Source of the DNA: Cerrena zonata
Lineage: Eukaryota; Basidiomycota; Agaricomycetes; Polyporales; Cerrenaceae
DNA: 64,000 nucleotides
NCBI GenBank assembly: GCA_038087015.1
Contig: JASBNA010000009.1
Span: 496,001 to 560,000 of the forward strand
Direction: 5' to 3'
Shown here: piece by piece, positions 35,863-48,616 of the stretch
Layout of the letters: each line of letters begins with the position of its first letter
How positions within the stretch are numbered: position 1 is the first letter of the stretch
Position numbers and translations under genes: made by a program
Notes under the pieces: generated by a model
What the model was told of the DNA's origin: nothing
What the model saw: the letters and a program-made list of their open reading frames with translations, nothing else
Databases searched by the model: none

Positions 35863-38800
35863 TTACATCTACACAGAAGGTGAATTAGAACACGTCTTAA
35901 ACGCATACCGAACAGAAGACTTACTCTGAATAGGAAACCGAGCTGGAAGAGAGGAATTTGATAGTTAGTTGACATTCTAGGGCCGAGCAAAATATTTTGC
36001 TTACATCCTCAGGAGTCAAGCGACCCATTGCAGAATCGTCAGTAGATAAAGTAGCATCCACCATCGCTGCCTTTTTCTCTTGAAGCTACATGAAGAGAAA
36101 AAAACATTAGCTGTATCCGAAAATGACAGAAATCGAGACTTACCTGAACGATACGGCTCTCAATACTATCCTCGATAACAAGTTTGATGGCCTGGACAGG
36201 TCGGTGTTGACCCAGTCGATGAATACGATCCATGGCCTCTGTAAAAATAATTAGTAATCATACATAGTGCAGAGCGAGGAGTGCGTACGATATTCAACCT
36301 GCGATAACGATAGCGCTTAGCATCGGACATTAAGGGGAAATGTGAGTGTACGTACAGCAGGATTCCACCAACTATCCATGAGGTAAACACGTGAAGCTTC
36401 CGTCAAGTTGAGAGCGACACCTCCTGCCTTCAAACTAACAAGGAAGACGGAAACGTGGACATTATTCACTAAAGGCAGTTTGTGGTCAATTTGTGTTCTC
36501 CTCAAATCAATAATTAGATTGCTTACTGAAATGCTTGATAGTTGCGTCACGAGCCTGAGGACTCATCGTACCCTCTAAACGACAAACCTGGATATCTCAC
36601 CGTTAGCCTTTCTACCCCGATAATTAAATTTCACAACCCGATACACACCGAGAAACCAGCCCTTTGCAGCCTGTATGCAATCAGATCCAAAAAGTTTACA
36701 AACTGACTAAACACGATGCTCTTGGTGGACGCATCCTGTCTCCTGAGGCTACTCAATTCCTCGATGAGTGCCTCGATCTTAGACGACGAACGCCATTTGT
36801 TCAAATCAAGTCGTCCGAGGATTCCTTGACGCACTTTGGCGTTCTCTTCCAACTCTAATGCAGGAGCTTCTAGATCTATGGTCAAGGGAACATGGCATAC
36901 AGGACACGCAGGCTAAAGAAGATAGAAGATGCTGGTGAGTGCGCATGTTCGATGAGTGAGATATGAGAGAAATACTGACAATACCGTTACTGTACGTGTC
37001 AAGGTATTGTCTGATACATTCTCGGTCGAAGATGTGCCGGCACCTGGACTGAATTGCATCCTCCGCAATGTCATTGCAAAGACGACATACAGTTGCTTCA
37101 CCTGCATCATCAGGGAGGAAGGAGCCTGCGTTGGTCTTGCTTCGCAGAACCAAATCTGGGTGACATGCCATTTGACGCATACGAGTGAGCCTGAAAAGAT
37201 GGGTTAATTCGTAAAACGGGCAAGATAGGGATAACCGACTAACAGACTGAAAATGTTAGAATAGTCTAAACAGAGAATAATTAATGATAGGTATTCTTTT
37301 TCGTCGTCGTTAAAACAAACTTACTGTTGAGCAAAGTTCCGGAGTCGAGGTAGGTACTAAACTGACGCTTGGCGTCGGAGAACAAAGACTTATACAATTC
37401 TTCTTCCTCAGGACTGAAATAATCCCGACGAATAATAACTGTACGCGGTGGCAAACCCAGATCATCTGCTCTCTGTATTTTCGTTCGACGAAGCATCATC
37501 CTGTCGAGAAGGATCTTGAGTTTCTTGAAGGCAGTCGCACCAGGACCGACCATCCCGTTCTTCTGAATGGGTGTCAGGATCTCATTGTTCCAGAAACAAG
37601 TCTGTTACGCAAAACCGTCAGATCAAAACAAGCATGAGGTAGTATGCCGATGGTCGTACATGCTTCATAGGACTGTGCCCGCAATCTGTACGTTTAACAA
37701 AGCGGGTCAGCGCGGGATTCGCGGGAAGTCAGACGTAAGAGATTCCTACCATCACAACTTCGTTTATCGCTGAATTTCCAATGCAAGCTCTTACAGTCAC
37801 ATTGCTTACCTAGAGAATAGTGTGTTAATGACACATACATCGAAAAGGATAATGCACTTACAAAAATAAAACGAGAAGGGATCACCTCCGAGGAATCGAA
37901 TCATACTGTATAATTCGCCGACACGATTTTGAAGTGGGGTACCAGACAAGCACCAACGGACATTAGCCTGGAGCTCAAAGCATGCTTTAGCAGTGTTTGT
38001 CGCCCGTTCTTTGATGTTGTGGGCTTCATCCAACTATATCATAGGAATGAGACACGATATGTCGGACAAGAGCAAGAGAGGGTACTTGCAATGATTCGGT
38101 TCCATTTGATCTGGTGGGGAATAGATTTTTCTTTGACAATCATTCCTTTACGCTTGAACCCGCTCTGTTGCTTGCGGAATGAACTCTCGAGAACGGCATA
38201 TGTAGTCAAGATCTAACCCCAAACGTAAGCGTTTCTGGTTGACATGCCTTGGCCAAGTGTACTTACCACGTCATACTTCTTAAGTTCTTTGATGTTTGAT
38301 TCTCGGGAGGCACCGTGCCACACAAGAACGTCCATACCCGTAGAATGAGCCTCAATTTCGTTTCTCCACTGCATAACAGCGACGGTGGGACTAATCGTAA
38401 GGAATTAATGAGTAGCTCATCCGTTAAAGTCAGAAGGTAGCTTACGCAACCACAAGATTCGGCTTAGCACCTTTGTCACTGCATAACAAAGCGATCATCT
38501 GGATAGTCTTGCCCATACTATGGCGGTTGGTTAGTTTGAACACGAAAATATGCCTGTAAAAACGCATACCCCATCTCATCCTAGGGAAGACAGTAAGTAT
38601 CGAAAAATAAATGCTTAGTGCACGAGATACGTACAGCAAGAAGGCCGCCATGCCAGATGCTCTTCTCTTGATTCTTCATCCAAAACAAACTCTCTCGCTG
38701 GAATGGCAAGAGAGTCACCTTCAGGCCTGCGGGGGGATCTGCAATCTGTGGTACCGGGATGGGAAGCTGGCGTTCAACATCACCCCAAACGTCACGAAGC

Positions 38801-39964
38801 TCTGGATGATGTTTGTGAAGAGCAACGGTAGTTTTTTCCGCCTAGAAGGAGGGGCTGAATATGGTATATGCAACATTGAAGGCTTGCCGCTTACTATAGT
38901 TAACTTGCGACCTAACTTTCTGCGAAGCTCCGTTTCCTCTTTCTTGTGGGCGTTGCGAGCTTCCCTTTGAAGACGTCTCCTTTCCTTCAATGTCATCATC
39001 TTCGGTTTGCTTGTATCTTGCACCTTTGCAGATTTCTTGGTCTTGGTTTTGGTCTTGGCTTTACCCTTGCCTTTGCGGTCAGCAAGCGGCTCATCCTCCT
39101 CCGAACTAAGTTGGGCCTCAGACTCATCCTCAAAATCACTCTCCTGAGCGTCCGTATGTTTTAGACGGTGTTCAGCTGCGCTTGCACGTAACGCGGCTGC
39201 TTTGTTCCGAGCACCCTTAAGGCGAGAAGAACCAGCGTTAGCGTCGGTGTTGCCTGCAGCAATGTCGCGTCCCTCACGGGCGGTGGTAAGGGATTCCTGA
39301 ATGGCGGCGTCGATCATGAGTTCGTCATCGTCGATACCTGCCTGCTCAACGCCGCTTCGAAGCTTGGCACGAGCTAGGGCAAGGTCAAATTCTTCCTCGC
39401 TATCTGGAATTACTTCTGAGCCTGGATCCTCAAATTCAGAGCCACTGTCGTCTGATTCAGGGTCCTCAAGCTCTGCATCTTCGTCAAATTCAAGCTCGCC
39501 ATCATCCTCGACAATTTCCTCCTCGAGAGGATCTGACGTTGGGATAGTTGGCACGAAGGCCTTTCCTTTGCCTTTCTTGGCCTTCAAATTGGTTATCAGT
39601 TGAAGAGAGTTTTCGTGATTAGACATGTGGGTTTACTTACTGCGGGTGCCTTTGGTGCACTTTTAGTGGTAGCCGAGGGAATGTCTACATAAACTTCGCG
39701 CGACAAAGCACGTTTCTTGTTCAAAGGAGCACTTTCTTTAGAGTGTTCCCCTTCGCTATCGGTCTCACGAGCACGCTTCTTGCCTTTTGGTGCGGCTTTC
39801 GATCTTGTGGCTCTTGTGACCCTGGTGGTCTTGAGTTCATCAGGATCAGGAGTGGTCGCAGGTGTGTTCTTGACAGACGTCTCTACGCTGAAAACGGGAG
39901 AATTTACCGACGATGGATTAGTAGAAGTAGTTGTGCTACGCGTGGTTTGACGTGTCCTGACCAT
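35863..39964 (-). CDS. RAD16: RAD16-like SNF2-family ATPase with RING finger
   Basis: RAD16 works with RAD7 in global-genome nucleotide excision repair as a DNA translocase and ubiquitin-ligase component. ATG 39964 ([19 protein letters not shown]) begins a long basic then very acidic N-terminus. The ATPase half shows [33 protein letters not shown] (Walker A, split by an intron), [26 protein letters not shown] (motif II, near 38030), [20 protein letters not shown] and [12 protein letters not shown] Cys-rich segment [13 protein letters not shown] follows, then [19 protein letters not shown]. The RING is CRLC...CRHIFDREC...CPVC (C3HC4, about 37110-36890). The second RecA half has [39 protein letters not shown] and [17 protein letters not shown], ending TPEDLGFLFRM. 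At least a dozen short introns. All motifs are present, so the gene appears functional. It is convergent with LCP5. Confidence 0.93.
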
Positions 39965-40989
39965 GATGGTGGATGAGGACAAGGAGGAGGAGACACAAGG
40001 GCGCAGTCACCACAATGACAAGGAGAGGAAAGCGTGGAAACAAATAAATTAGTCGCGACGCGTCTCGGACGCGCCGCGCGGGAGTCAAGCTACCAATTTT
40101 AGACTTCCCGCGAAGATGATTGCCGCGTGTGCTTAGACCCCCTTCTGAGGTGAACCGAGCCGCGGCTGTATTAACAGTAACGGTGTGCCAGTGTGTATCT
40201 GTATTTTAGCACAAAGACAGCGAGAAGGTTCTATCGTTGGAAAGAAAGGGAGAGAGTCTGTCTACACTTGCCTACCACCACACATAAATATCTAGTCATG
40301 GTTCTGCTGTTGAAGGCGCAGCATCACCACAAGTGAAGAATGTCCCTTCCGCGAATGTGGGAACCTGGCGATCAACGTTGGTCCTACAACGACTATGTCT
40401 GATATTGTCGGTCACAAACAAGATTTCAGGCGAGAATCTGGGTCAGTTGCCATGCATTTGGAAGGGGTCCCGTATCGTTCTTGCCATGTTTGGGTAGGAC
40501 CGGTTGGACCCGAGCCGTCGACAGACTACATTGTCGTCCGTGCTATCGGACTGTGCCTTCAAACAGTTGTGCCTTCGGGGTTCGCGATAATGCAACGTTA
40601 CCATAGCATGGGCTATCAATGGTGGGCAGGTATACATGTGTGCTTGTCCCTCGTCAACTGAATACTCGACTCCCCGATGGTTTACCCTCCATCCCAGGTG
40701 AATATTTATGTAACATTCACCATGCCCCACAAGAATTCGGCCGGCCTTGCATCTGCTGATGCCAGGACGATCGTGATCTGTGAACAATACAAGCCTCCGA
40801 GTTGACGCCTTCCTAACAAACCATCCAGGTACATCTCTGTGATGCTATGAGGTTAGTATCCAGCAGATCACAGGGTTTATGATCGGAAACGCTGAATCGC
40901 GGATACTTCTTAGATTCAGTGTATGATTCTTCTCTTTCCTCGACGCATACAAGACACGTTCGCGGAAGCATATTCTTTTTTCTACCCTC
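39965..40989. other. divergent promoter region of RAD16 and the Zn2Cys6 gene
   Basis: About 1 kb. It includes a GC-rich segment (40050-40090) with the ACGCGT box. Open frames at 40395-40661 (+) and 40443-40787 (-) overlap each other and show no motif, so I do not call them genes. Confidence 0.5.
40058..40063. promoter_or_regulatory. MluI cell-cycle box (ACGCGT) upstream of RAD16
   Basis: A perfect ACGCGT lies 94 bp upstream of the RAD16 start codon, inside the palindrome gacgcgtc. In ascomycete yeasts this box binds MBF (Mbp1/Swi6) and drives G1/S expression of DNA replication and repair genes. A role here is inferred from sequence and position only. Confidence 0.4.
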
Positions 40990-41481
40990 ATGCCTAAGGT
41001 GCGCTTACTTGTTCTTTATTCAGTATTTTAGTTGCTCTTTGTAGCGGCTCGAGTGGCGTACAGAAAACTGGGCTGACATTGGACATTGACAGGCTACGTA
41101 CACATTCAAAGTAAACGACCCTCCTGATGACAGCGACCGACAAGTCGCCATGAGAGGGCGGCAGCGAGCCGTCATAGCCTGTACATTCTGTAGAAGTAAG
41201 CCCCCGAAACGTTAGTGACGAGACTTACGCCTCATGTTATACTGCAGAACGAAAGATCAGGTGTATTAGTAGACTTGGTCAGTCCTGTCTAAACTGTGAA
41301 AAACGAGGGCAACCTTGCACATATCTACCTGTGTACGCAACGAAAACGTCGTTCCACTCAACATGCGCTTACTTCTATTGTTTTTAGGCATGATCCTGGC
41401 GCCGGAGAACAGGGAACAAGTACCGAGCATCAGCCAGAGAACCAGCCAGAAAACCAGTCAGAAAACCAAACACAAGAATAA
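40990..41481 (+). CDS. 96-aa stand-alone Zn(II)2Cys6 DNA-binding protein
   Basis: Four exons (40990-40998, 41093-41195, 41248-41332, 41388-41481) join in phase to 96 aa. The first exon is only MPK. The middle carries a full binuclear cluster in the sequence RQRAVIACTFCRKRKIRC then SCLNCEKRGQPCTYLPV; the Cys spacing is C-x2-C-x6-C-x7-C-x2-C-x6-C, the classical Gal4-type pattern. The C-terminus is a short polar tail with tandem PENQ/SENQ-type repeats. The large fungal transcription-factor middle-homology domain is absent, so it is a finger with almost nothing else. It may act as a small regulator or competitor of longer factors, but that is speculation. It could instead be the 5' part of a longer gene, yet the TAA at 41479-41481 is in frame and the next frames belong to MED13. 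Confidence 0.75.
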
Positions 41482-41728
41482 AACATGGACGCACGGGTCG
41501 AATGTGTAGCTATGGGTTTTGCGTCGGAATTCACATCGGACAGCATGGGCTACTACAGTGTATCATATTTTCTATACCCTAGACATCACTACCGCCTCAA
41601 TTGTCCTGTTCTTGATATTTATTTGAACCATCCTTCGTATATATATCATTTCTTGCTACCCTGCACCAAAAACTGACGTCGTTATTCGAAGCCACGATCG
41701 TGGACTTTGGGCGTCCCGACTCCCGAGC

Positions 41729-44700
41729 TTGAATGTCGCAACTTTGTCACCGTCGCCCACAGCGTCGTGCGACTTCACTCTCGTCCATGTTCTTCATGCT
41801 GGATATACCAACGTATCTGTGCTATTCAAATACATTTGCTTCTCGGTGAAATTCAAGTTGATTCGTCGTCAGCAGCTTCCGGCAGCCACTGACACCGCCC
41901 TCCCGAGCCTTTTTTACTATCCTCTATCTACGTGGTCTTGCACACCTCAACAATCCTTCCATGGCGACCTAAATACCACACCCTACCTTTGGACAGCACT
42001 GGGGCATCTGCCTTGGCTCAGTTTCCCCCAGAGATATCACTGGATTCAGCCGCTCTTGGGCTCTGTGATCGACTTGCCAGAACATGCTTCGATAACGTAC
42101 AAAGTTTACACCCTCGATTCTACCACCCCTGGTACCTCATCGGATCCCTTTTGTATTATCGAACAAGCTCGCAAGAAACTTATCCGTGACTTCAAGTCGT
42201 CCCCGGTGGTGAACTCGTTGTTACCGAGTGTTCGTGTTGGTCGGGACTATGCGGAGTTATACGTGTTCGCGATTGCATCTACACAAACATCGACGGATTC
42301 GATGGCGAGGTTAGGATCATTGGCTTTGGATGGTTTAATGGGTACGTATTCATCACCCAAATCTGCATGTTCGGTGCTGCATGTTTGATGTTATTATCCA
42401 GTATCAGATTCGTACACCTTTACGCCTGCGGGATTGTATCCATGCTCAACACACTGCGCTTCATCGAAGGTTCCATGTCCGGTGTGCATTAGCAGAGAGG
42501 TACTCTCATCCCTATCATCTTCACAGGCCGCCCCCAATAGCAAACCATCCGCCGCAATGCTCCTCCCGCGACGTCCATTACGTCGACCATATGCACAATT
42601 TATTCAGGCTGTGCGCGACCGTTTGATCGATGAATTTGCATCTGCTCCGATTTCTGCAGACCCTTCAATACCCTCCAAACTCCCCCTTCGGCTGGGGGAT
42701 GGATTCGTCTTCTCACCGACCTCTTCATCAAGTGAATGGGGGACTGGTTGGGAATATTACTCGACTGAGAGACCACTGACATACTGTCAGGTCCAAGTTC
42801 ATCTTGTCCGTACATCTCATACATCTTTTCGCCTTCTGGTTCACCCTACCTTGCATCCGACACACTATCTCCCGTTAGCAGCCACGTTACCATTACCGTC
42901 GGGGACTCCAATAATTCTTTTGCCTTACGGGACACCAGCCTATTATCTGAATATCTACAACGGCCCTTCACATTCTCTAACGGTGCAGTTTGATAATGCT
43001 TTGACTGGCTTAGGGACAGAGCACTGGAAGTCGACATTCTCGTCCGATTCTTCCTCGACTCAGGCAAATGCTAATTCCCAAAAATTGGTCATTGCTTGGT
43101 TATCTGTTCAGAGCAAACCAGGCGAGGACAAGGGTCTTCCTATCATATGGCCGGCTTCTTTATGTCTTTCTTATACTCCTCATGCACCTTCCCTACATGC
43201 TCGTTCAAGTCTACGCCGACTTCCTGACCTTCCATCCCAACTGCAAGCCTCGCCCCCTCCTCCTACGTCCTACATCCCTCTCAGTCTACTTCAGAAAGAC
43301 TCATTGCAGACTGACGCTGTTCCGATGTCTGCGGTTAGCGCCGCACCTCATCCCTTGTCCTCGATACCTGTGTCTCCTAGCATGAGTCGACGGACTATGT
43401 CTCCATTACCTCGGCGGGCAGTAACTCCGCGGCCTGCTGAACGTCCGTCCTTCATGTCTCGCTCTCCGACATCTGACTCGCTTCGTGCTTTCAGAGCTCT
43501 GACTTTATCTTCGACCTCTCGGAGCCTTCCAGCCGCCACGTTGGAAGTGAGTGGGCTACGTCGAAGCTGTTGCTCGTGAACGCGAAAAGGAACGTGAGCG
43601 GATGAGGAAGGAGAAAGAGAGGGATAACAAGACGCCGGGAAATACACCAACGAAAGCACCAGCTATACTTGGCACGCCCACCGCTCCTGCACCCATGTCT
43701 CCGACTCCCATCACACCAGTAAGAGGGTTTCCTACGGCTACTGTTCTTGGACAGAGTCTTTCCCAGGTACAAGCTGTACACGCTCTTGCACCCGAATCAC
43801 CAGAGCTGTTACCCTCCGCGGATATTTTTGGCGACAGTCCAGGTCAAGAGCCTGATTCACCAATGGAGACCGACCCAGTACCCGAGGTCCATGAGGTTCC
43901 TATGCCCCATGCTCCTCGATCGCAGCCGCCACAACCTGAACCTGGCCCGCCGCCCAACTTCGATCCATACAATAATTTTGATACTGGATGGAATCTCGAT
44001 TACAGCATGGGGTTCAATATGAATATGGGGTCTATGGCCAACACAGCAAGCGTTGCGGGTCCGACGGCAACAAATTTTGGGTTGGATGAAGACTTTGCCT
44101 TTACGGATGATGATTTCAATTTCTTTGACAATCCCTCCGTTACAACGAAAAATGAACCATCAGCTGCAAACATGGACGCCACTCTGTCAATTTTCTCCAC
44201 TCTCGCATCGGACACAGGCTCATTATCAGCAGATTTCACATCGACGGTTATGCATGACAACACCCATCTTTCATATTCAGCGCCTCCGCTGAGCACGCTG
44301 AGTCAACCGCAAACGTCACACTGGTTATCCAACTCGTTGGTAGATGGATTGACTCCCAGTGAGGTCGTCGCGACCGACCTCCACGTTGCCTCGTCTCCCG
44401 CCAAGACCCCCGTGTCACACTCTGCTCCCTCAACCCCATCGGTGCAGTTATCAGAACAATATTCATCACAATTGACCAACCGTCGAAAGTCTGGCCCGGA
44501 AGCCTTCGAGCCAATACCTTTTGCCGCAAGTCACTCAACCGCGGACCACAAGTACGCCTTGGGTAAATTCGCACTTCCCACCCCGCCTGATGAAGAAGAC
44601 CGTGCGGAGAGGTTCCAGTATCGTGCATCCTCACCGCTTATGGGTTGGAAGCTGCGGTATCATAACGCCACTGATCCTAGAGTTGGTATTGTACGTAGGT

Positions 44701-47057
44701 TGGTGGGGTCGAAACGTAAAGCACCTGCACAACAAGGTGGTAGGCAAAGTAAACTTGCTGTTTCCTGGGAACGGGAGTACGAAGAATGGACGAGCAGCTC
44801 GCCTACTGCCGTGGAGGACACAAAGTCTGAGTCAGACTTGGATGATGAAACTTGGATTGATGAAGACGAGACTACACATTCAGAATCTCGACCCATCACG
44901 CCGCCGCCGCCCTACGTGCCATTAGGACCCACACTATTGTCTACGTATTTCCAGTTCTCGCGCTTACTCCCGCTCAGCAGACCGTTGGAATCTTCTCCTG
45001 GGAACGATACTACTCTCGGTACGATCCCAGCCCCGCTGTCGGTACCAACACCAGTTTCTCCCGCCGCCGTTTTTGGCGCAGCTTCCGAAAAGACCAAGTC
45101 CCTCGAGGCGGCGGCACAAATTCTCGTCAAGGAAGCTGCTGAGAACCCGGTATGGGCGAAGGCATGGAATGCTTGTGCCAAGGCCGGACACCAGACAGTC
45201 AAACCTGCAGCAGAGGTTTGGCAGGCAGCAGTCAAACGGACAATCAAGCTTTGTGGGCTTGTCGGCAGTTCTCTCTCGTCGCTCCAGGTTCAGGATTTAT
45301 TCACGAGTTCGAACGATCCCTCCGCTTCCCCCATGCATCCGCTTGGTACACCCATGATTTCCGCGGCGAAGTCAAATTCCGTGATCCAGATATTACCGAC
45401 TGCTCTGTCATTCTGGGAGAAACTTGGTCTCGAACCTCGAGCTGGAGGAAAAGATGTTACTGCCTATGTCTTCTACGAAAGCACAGGAGCACTGAATGAA
45501 AGCAATGTATATGATTGGCTAGCAGGGTTTCATCTACGTATAAGGTAAATTCTCCACGGGATCCTTTTAATGCCTTGACTAAAGCATTCGATATGATAGG
45601 CTCGACGTTTAGGGACACACGCGCCTGGTCAATCCAGAGGTGCGACTAATGGAGCTGTCTCCGTGCAACTCGAGTCTCTGCGCAAAACGCTCTGTAAGTG
45701 TAAGCACTAATATGTCTCTATACGTCTCGCTCATGTAATTGCCAATAGCAACTTTCATTGAGGGGCTTGATTCTACTGAACAGCGCTTCGTGTTCTACAT
45801 AGTTACCCCTCCCACTCTGCTGAACCTGACATCACCTGTGTTGCGTCATGTTCTTTCCGCAATCAAACGTGCTCACAAGTCGCGGCTAGGGCCACAGATA
45901 GCATTTCACTTTGTCCCTGAAGACCTCATTCTGGGTGGTGATGCGATAACTTATTCTGGGTTAACAGCACTCGTGGATGCGGTGTATGACAAACTTCTTC
46001 GTCCGGTTGATCGAGTTCTCTCGCGGGCACCAGCAATCGATACGGAGAATGTGCGATCGTACTTCCAGGACCCAATGCTTGTCCTTGCCCGACCTTTTCA
46101 GCCTAACGTACACTTTATTCGGGAAGCTCATCCGAGCTCTTTGGATGTGCTTGATCGACACACAATATTGCACGTAGGGTATCGTGTTACTCCTTGTGGG
46201 AAATGGCTTCTTGCTACTTGCACTGACGAATGGGGTGAAGCTCACGACCTGAAGGCTTGGTTAATTCCTGACGACGCTGATGAATCTTTCACCGTCACCA
46301 GTGTTTGGAACTTTACTTATGCTTTTGCGGCTAAGGCAAACATAGAATGGCGAGTGGTTATATCCAAACTGGGGCCATTGTCGGAGAAGGAGTTGGATAG
46401 TAAGTTCTCTGCTTTCTTTATAGTCGAAATAGTCTGACTCGTCTTTGTAGCCTGGATCGACCATCTTGACGGTGCTCTTTTGCAACACTGTGCTCAACCG
46501 TTGCAAATCTTCATTCTTTCCGTCGAGATGGACAATTCTTGGATGTTCCTCGCTCCATCCATAGCACTCGATGATTTGCGACCCACTTCGCCGAATCGAA
46601 TTATCAGACATCCACCGGGGACTATCCTATGCGACATGTCATCTTCGACGTACTCTCTCTCACAAATCCCTCCCCTTCCAGTCTACCATCGACACTTCGA
46701 GTGTTCAAACCTCGAGAAATTTATCAACGCGGAGGAGAGAACGAAAGTTCTCAAGACTCATTCATGACCTTGTCGTTGGCCTCCACTACCTTAGTCCATG
46801 TGCCCGCCAAGTCAGATTACACGGATATCTCTATGCTCCATTTACATCTTTTCCATGTTGCCTACTCTCCCATCTCGCGGTCTACTGGAAGTCATGAAGA
46901 TACGTTACGGACTATTACTAAAAGCTTCCACGACCTTACTGAGCTCCTCAAAGCTCGTAAGGGACAGGAAAGACCTCATATGCCTTTCCATCTTGCAACA
47001 CTGGAAATGATGCGCCTCGTTTTGGACCGAGGGGATGTTGTAGTACTACCGGACTAA
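41729..47057 (+). CDS. MED13: Mediator kinase-module subunit MED13 (Srb9-like)
   Basis: MED13 links the CDK8-cyclin C kinase module to core Mediator. N-terminal coding is clear from about 42060 (SVIDLPEHASITYKVYTLDS, ARKKLIRDFKSS, NSLLPSVRVGRDYAELYVFA); the start codon is unresolved, and 41729 is only where the open frame begins. Exons continue with FTPAGLYPCSTHCASSKVPC, RRPYAQFIQAVRDRLIDEF, TGWEYYSTERPLTYCQVQVH, a long low-complexity middle with acidic and Pro/Ser-rich parts, and a PIWI-like C-terminal half. That half has NPVWAKAWNACAKAG, EKLGLEPRAGGKDVTAYVFY, YDWLAGFHLRIR, STFIEGLDSTEQRFVFYIVT, LHVGYRVTPCGKWLLATCTD and LLQHCAQPLQIFILSVE. The end is LPFHLA-type (HMPFHLATLEMMRLVL). Three frame changes, near 43548-43590, 45545-45645 and 46625-46680, can be bridged only with short or weak introns. 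The protein is about 1,500 aa if intact. Confidence 0.82.
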
Positions 47058-47335
47058 CAATTATACCTTTACATTGGTTTTTCTATCATCGGTTTTGTAA
47101 TACTAGTCTTTGTTGGTCGTCTAGCTTTGCCAGTGTTATTGCTGTCCATTTCATCGTTTTACCATAGATTTGCCAATGTTTGTAGCATATGTATATATCA
47201 CTAATTATCACGCACTTTTCGGATTATGGATGCACTGCAATGAGCATTTTGAGAACAAAGTAGTTCGATGAGTGGTATAGTACATATATGGATACGGGCT
47301 GAGAGTGAAGGAATTGAAGGGGGAAACGTAAAAGT

Positions 47336-47810
47336 CTAATCCATGTCAGTCTGATCTCGAGGTCGGTATTTGATACCTCTACTCTCCAATTCAGCCTCCA
47401 CGTCGTCGGGTACTCGCCCCCTCACACGAACTGCGTACATCCCCCGAACGTATTTTGCTACGGTCCGAATCGTATCAACGATCGAACGCGAATGAGTGGA
47501 TAGTAGAGCTCACCTGTTCTTTGCCACCTTGCCACCCAGCTATGTTCAGGGTCGATCATAGCAATCATTCCTTCGAAATAAGTAGTTGTGCAAACGCTAA
47601 TCCTATCAGGGTATCCCTTCATCTTTACACATACTAACGTAAGCGTGGCTCAACAACAAAGTCTTCTGTTCTTACTTGCATGATCTCTTCGCAGTTTGGA
47701 CACCCATGTTTCCGGAAGTCGGCGGGTGTTTGTACAATGGAGCACAAGAGGCAAGCTCGTAGTTGTTTAGCACGAGGTTGTGTAGGGATAGAAGCTTGAG
47801 GTTGTGACAT
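47336..47810 (-). CDS. SPT4: transcription elongation factor SPT4
   Basis: SPT4 pairs with SPT5 (DSIF) on elongating RNA polymerase II. ATG 47810 begins MSQPQASIPTQPRAKQLRAC; the Zn ribbon is LRACLLCSIVQTP ... KHGCPNCEEIMQ (C-x2-C ... C-x2-C). The second exon gives MKGYPDRISVCTTTYFEGM and IDPEHSWVARWQRT, and the third AKYVRGMYAVRVRGRVPDDV followed by a C-terminal ESRGIKYRPRDQ. The length, about 117 aa, is normal for the family. Introns lie at about 47677-47623 and 47512-47458. The gene is convergent with MED13, with 278 bp between stop codons. Confidence 0.95.
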
Positions 47811-48616
47811 TATGTGGTTTCGACCCGAGGCGGACGATGTGTTTATAAACTTGAAGCAAGAGAGCTGTTGAAGTTGATATTGGTGGTGAGCGTGCGGCCT
47901 CCCAGAGAAGGATAGGCGTCAAAGCTTTTGCCAAACAAGACCAAATTGAAAGTGAACTCGATCGAGAAACCCAGCAGTGTCAATGAACGTTGAACTTCAA
48001 ACTCGCTCACTTCAGTCTTCTTTACAGATCTCAGGAAAATAATTTAGGCCGTCGTTAACTCCACTAGAAACGCAATGTCTCACAAAGTGATATCTTACTC
48101 TTTTATCAAGCATCCCAAGTCCATAAGGACGAAGATAAGTAACTTGAAGGAATCTTATTCACTGCCAAGCATTATGTTCTAGAATCTACATAGCTATTGT
48201 CAGTCAAAGCTGAAGAGGGTTAGTACTTATTTTTAGAAAGGTAGGACTGCCAACTCGATGATCACTACAAATCACCAATACTATCATTGACTTTGTCATC
48301 TTACAGTTCGTCGTGGTTTTTGACAATCTATAGATTGAGCGCATTAATATGAGCAGACGACCACGTTACGAGACGACTCTATCACTGAAAGACAGCAGCG
48401 ACAACAATATTTATAGTGTGCTATTTCTTGCTGTTGCAAAAACCCACTTCCGTTGACGACTTCCGAAGCGGAGCGAATATGCGGGAAGCTAACCCGACAG
48501 CCAGTTCCGAGATCTCTGTGACGCCTCCGCTCTCTTTCTTTCCTCACTTCACCTGTTCCCATACCATCACATACCTAAAACGCACCACCTACTTGAACTA
48601 TCGTTTAACTTCAACA
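47811..48616. other. divergent intergenic region
   Basis: About 800 bp between SPT4 and the small unknown gene. Pyrimidine-rich DNA just before 48600 could be the promoter/leader of the latter. No other gene seen. Confidence 0.45.

Noticed and set aside
40395..40787. Overlapping open frames on both strands between RAD16 and the Zn2Cys6 gene
   Set aside because: The two frames overlap, lack motifs, and neither has a splice pattern or homologue I recognise; best seen as promoter region.
43491..43781. Minus-strand frames across the MED13 middle region
   Set aside because: Shadows of the low-complexity MED13 coding strand.
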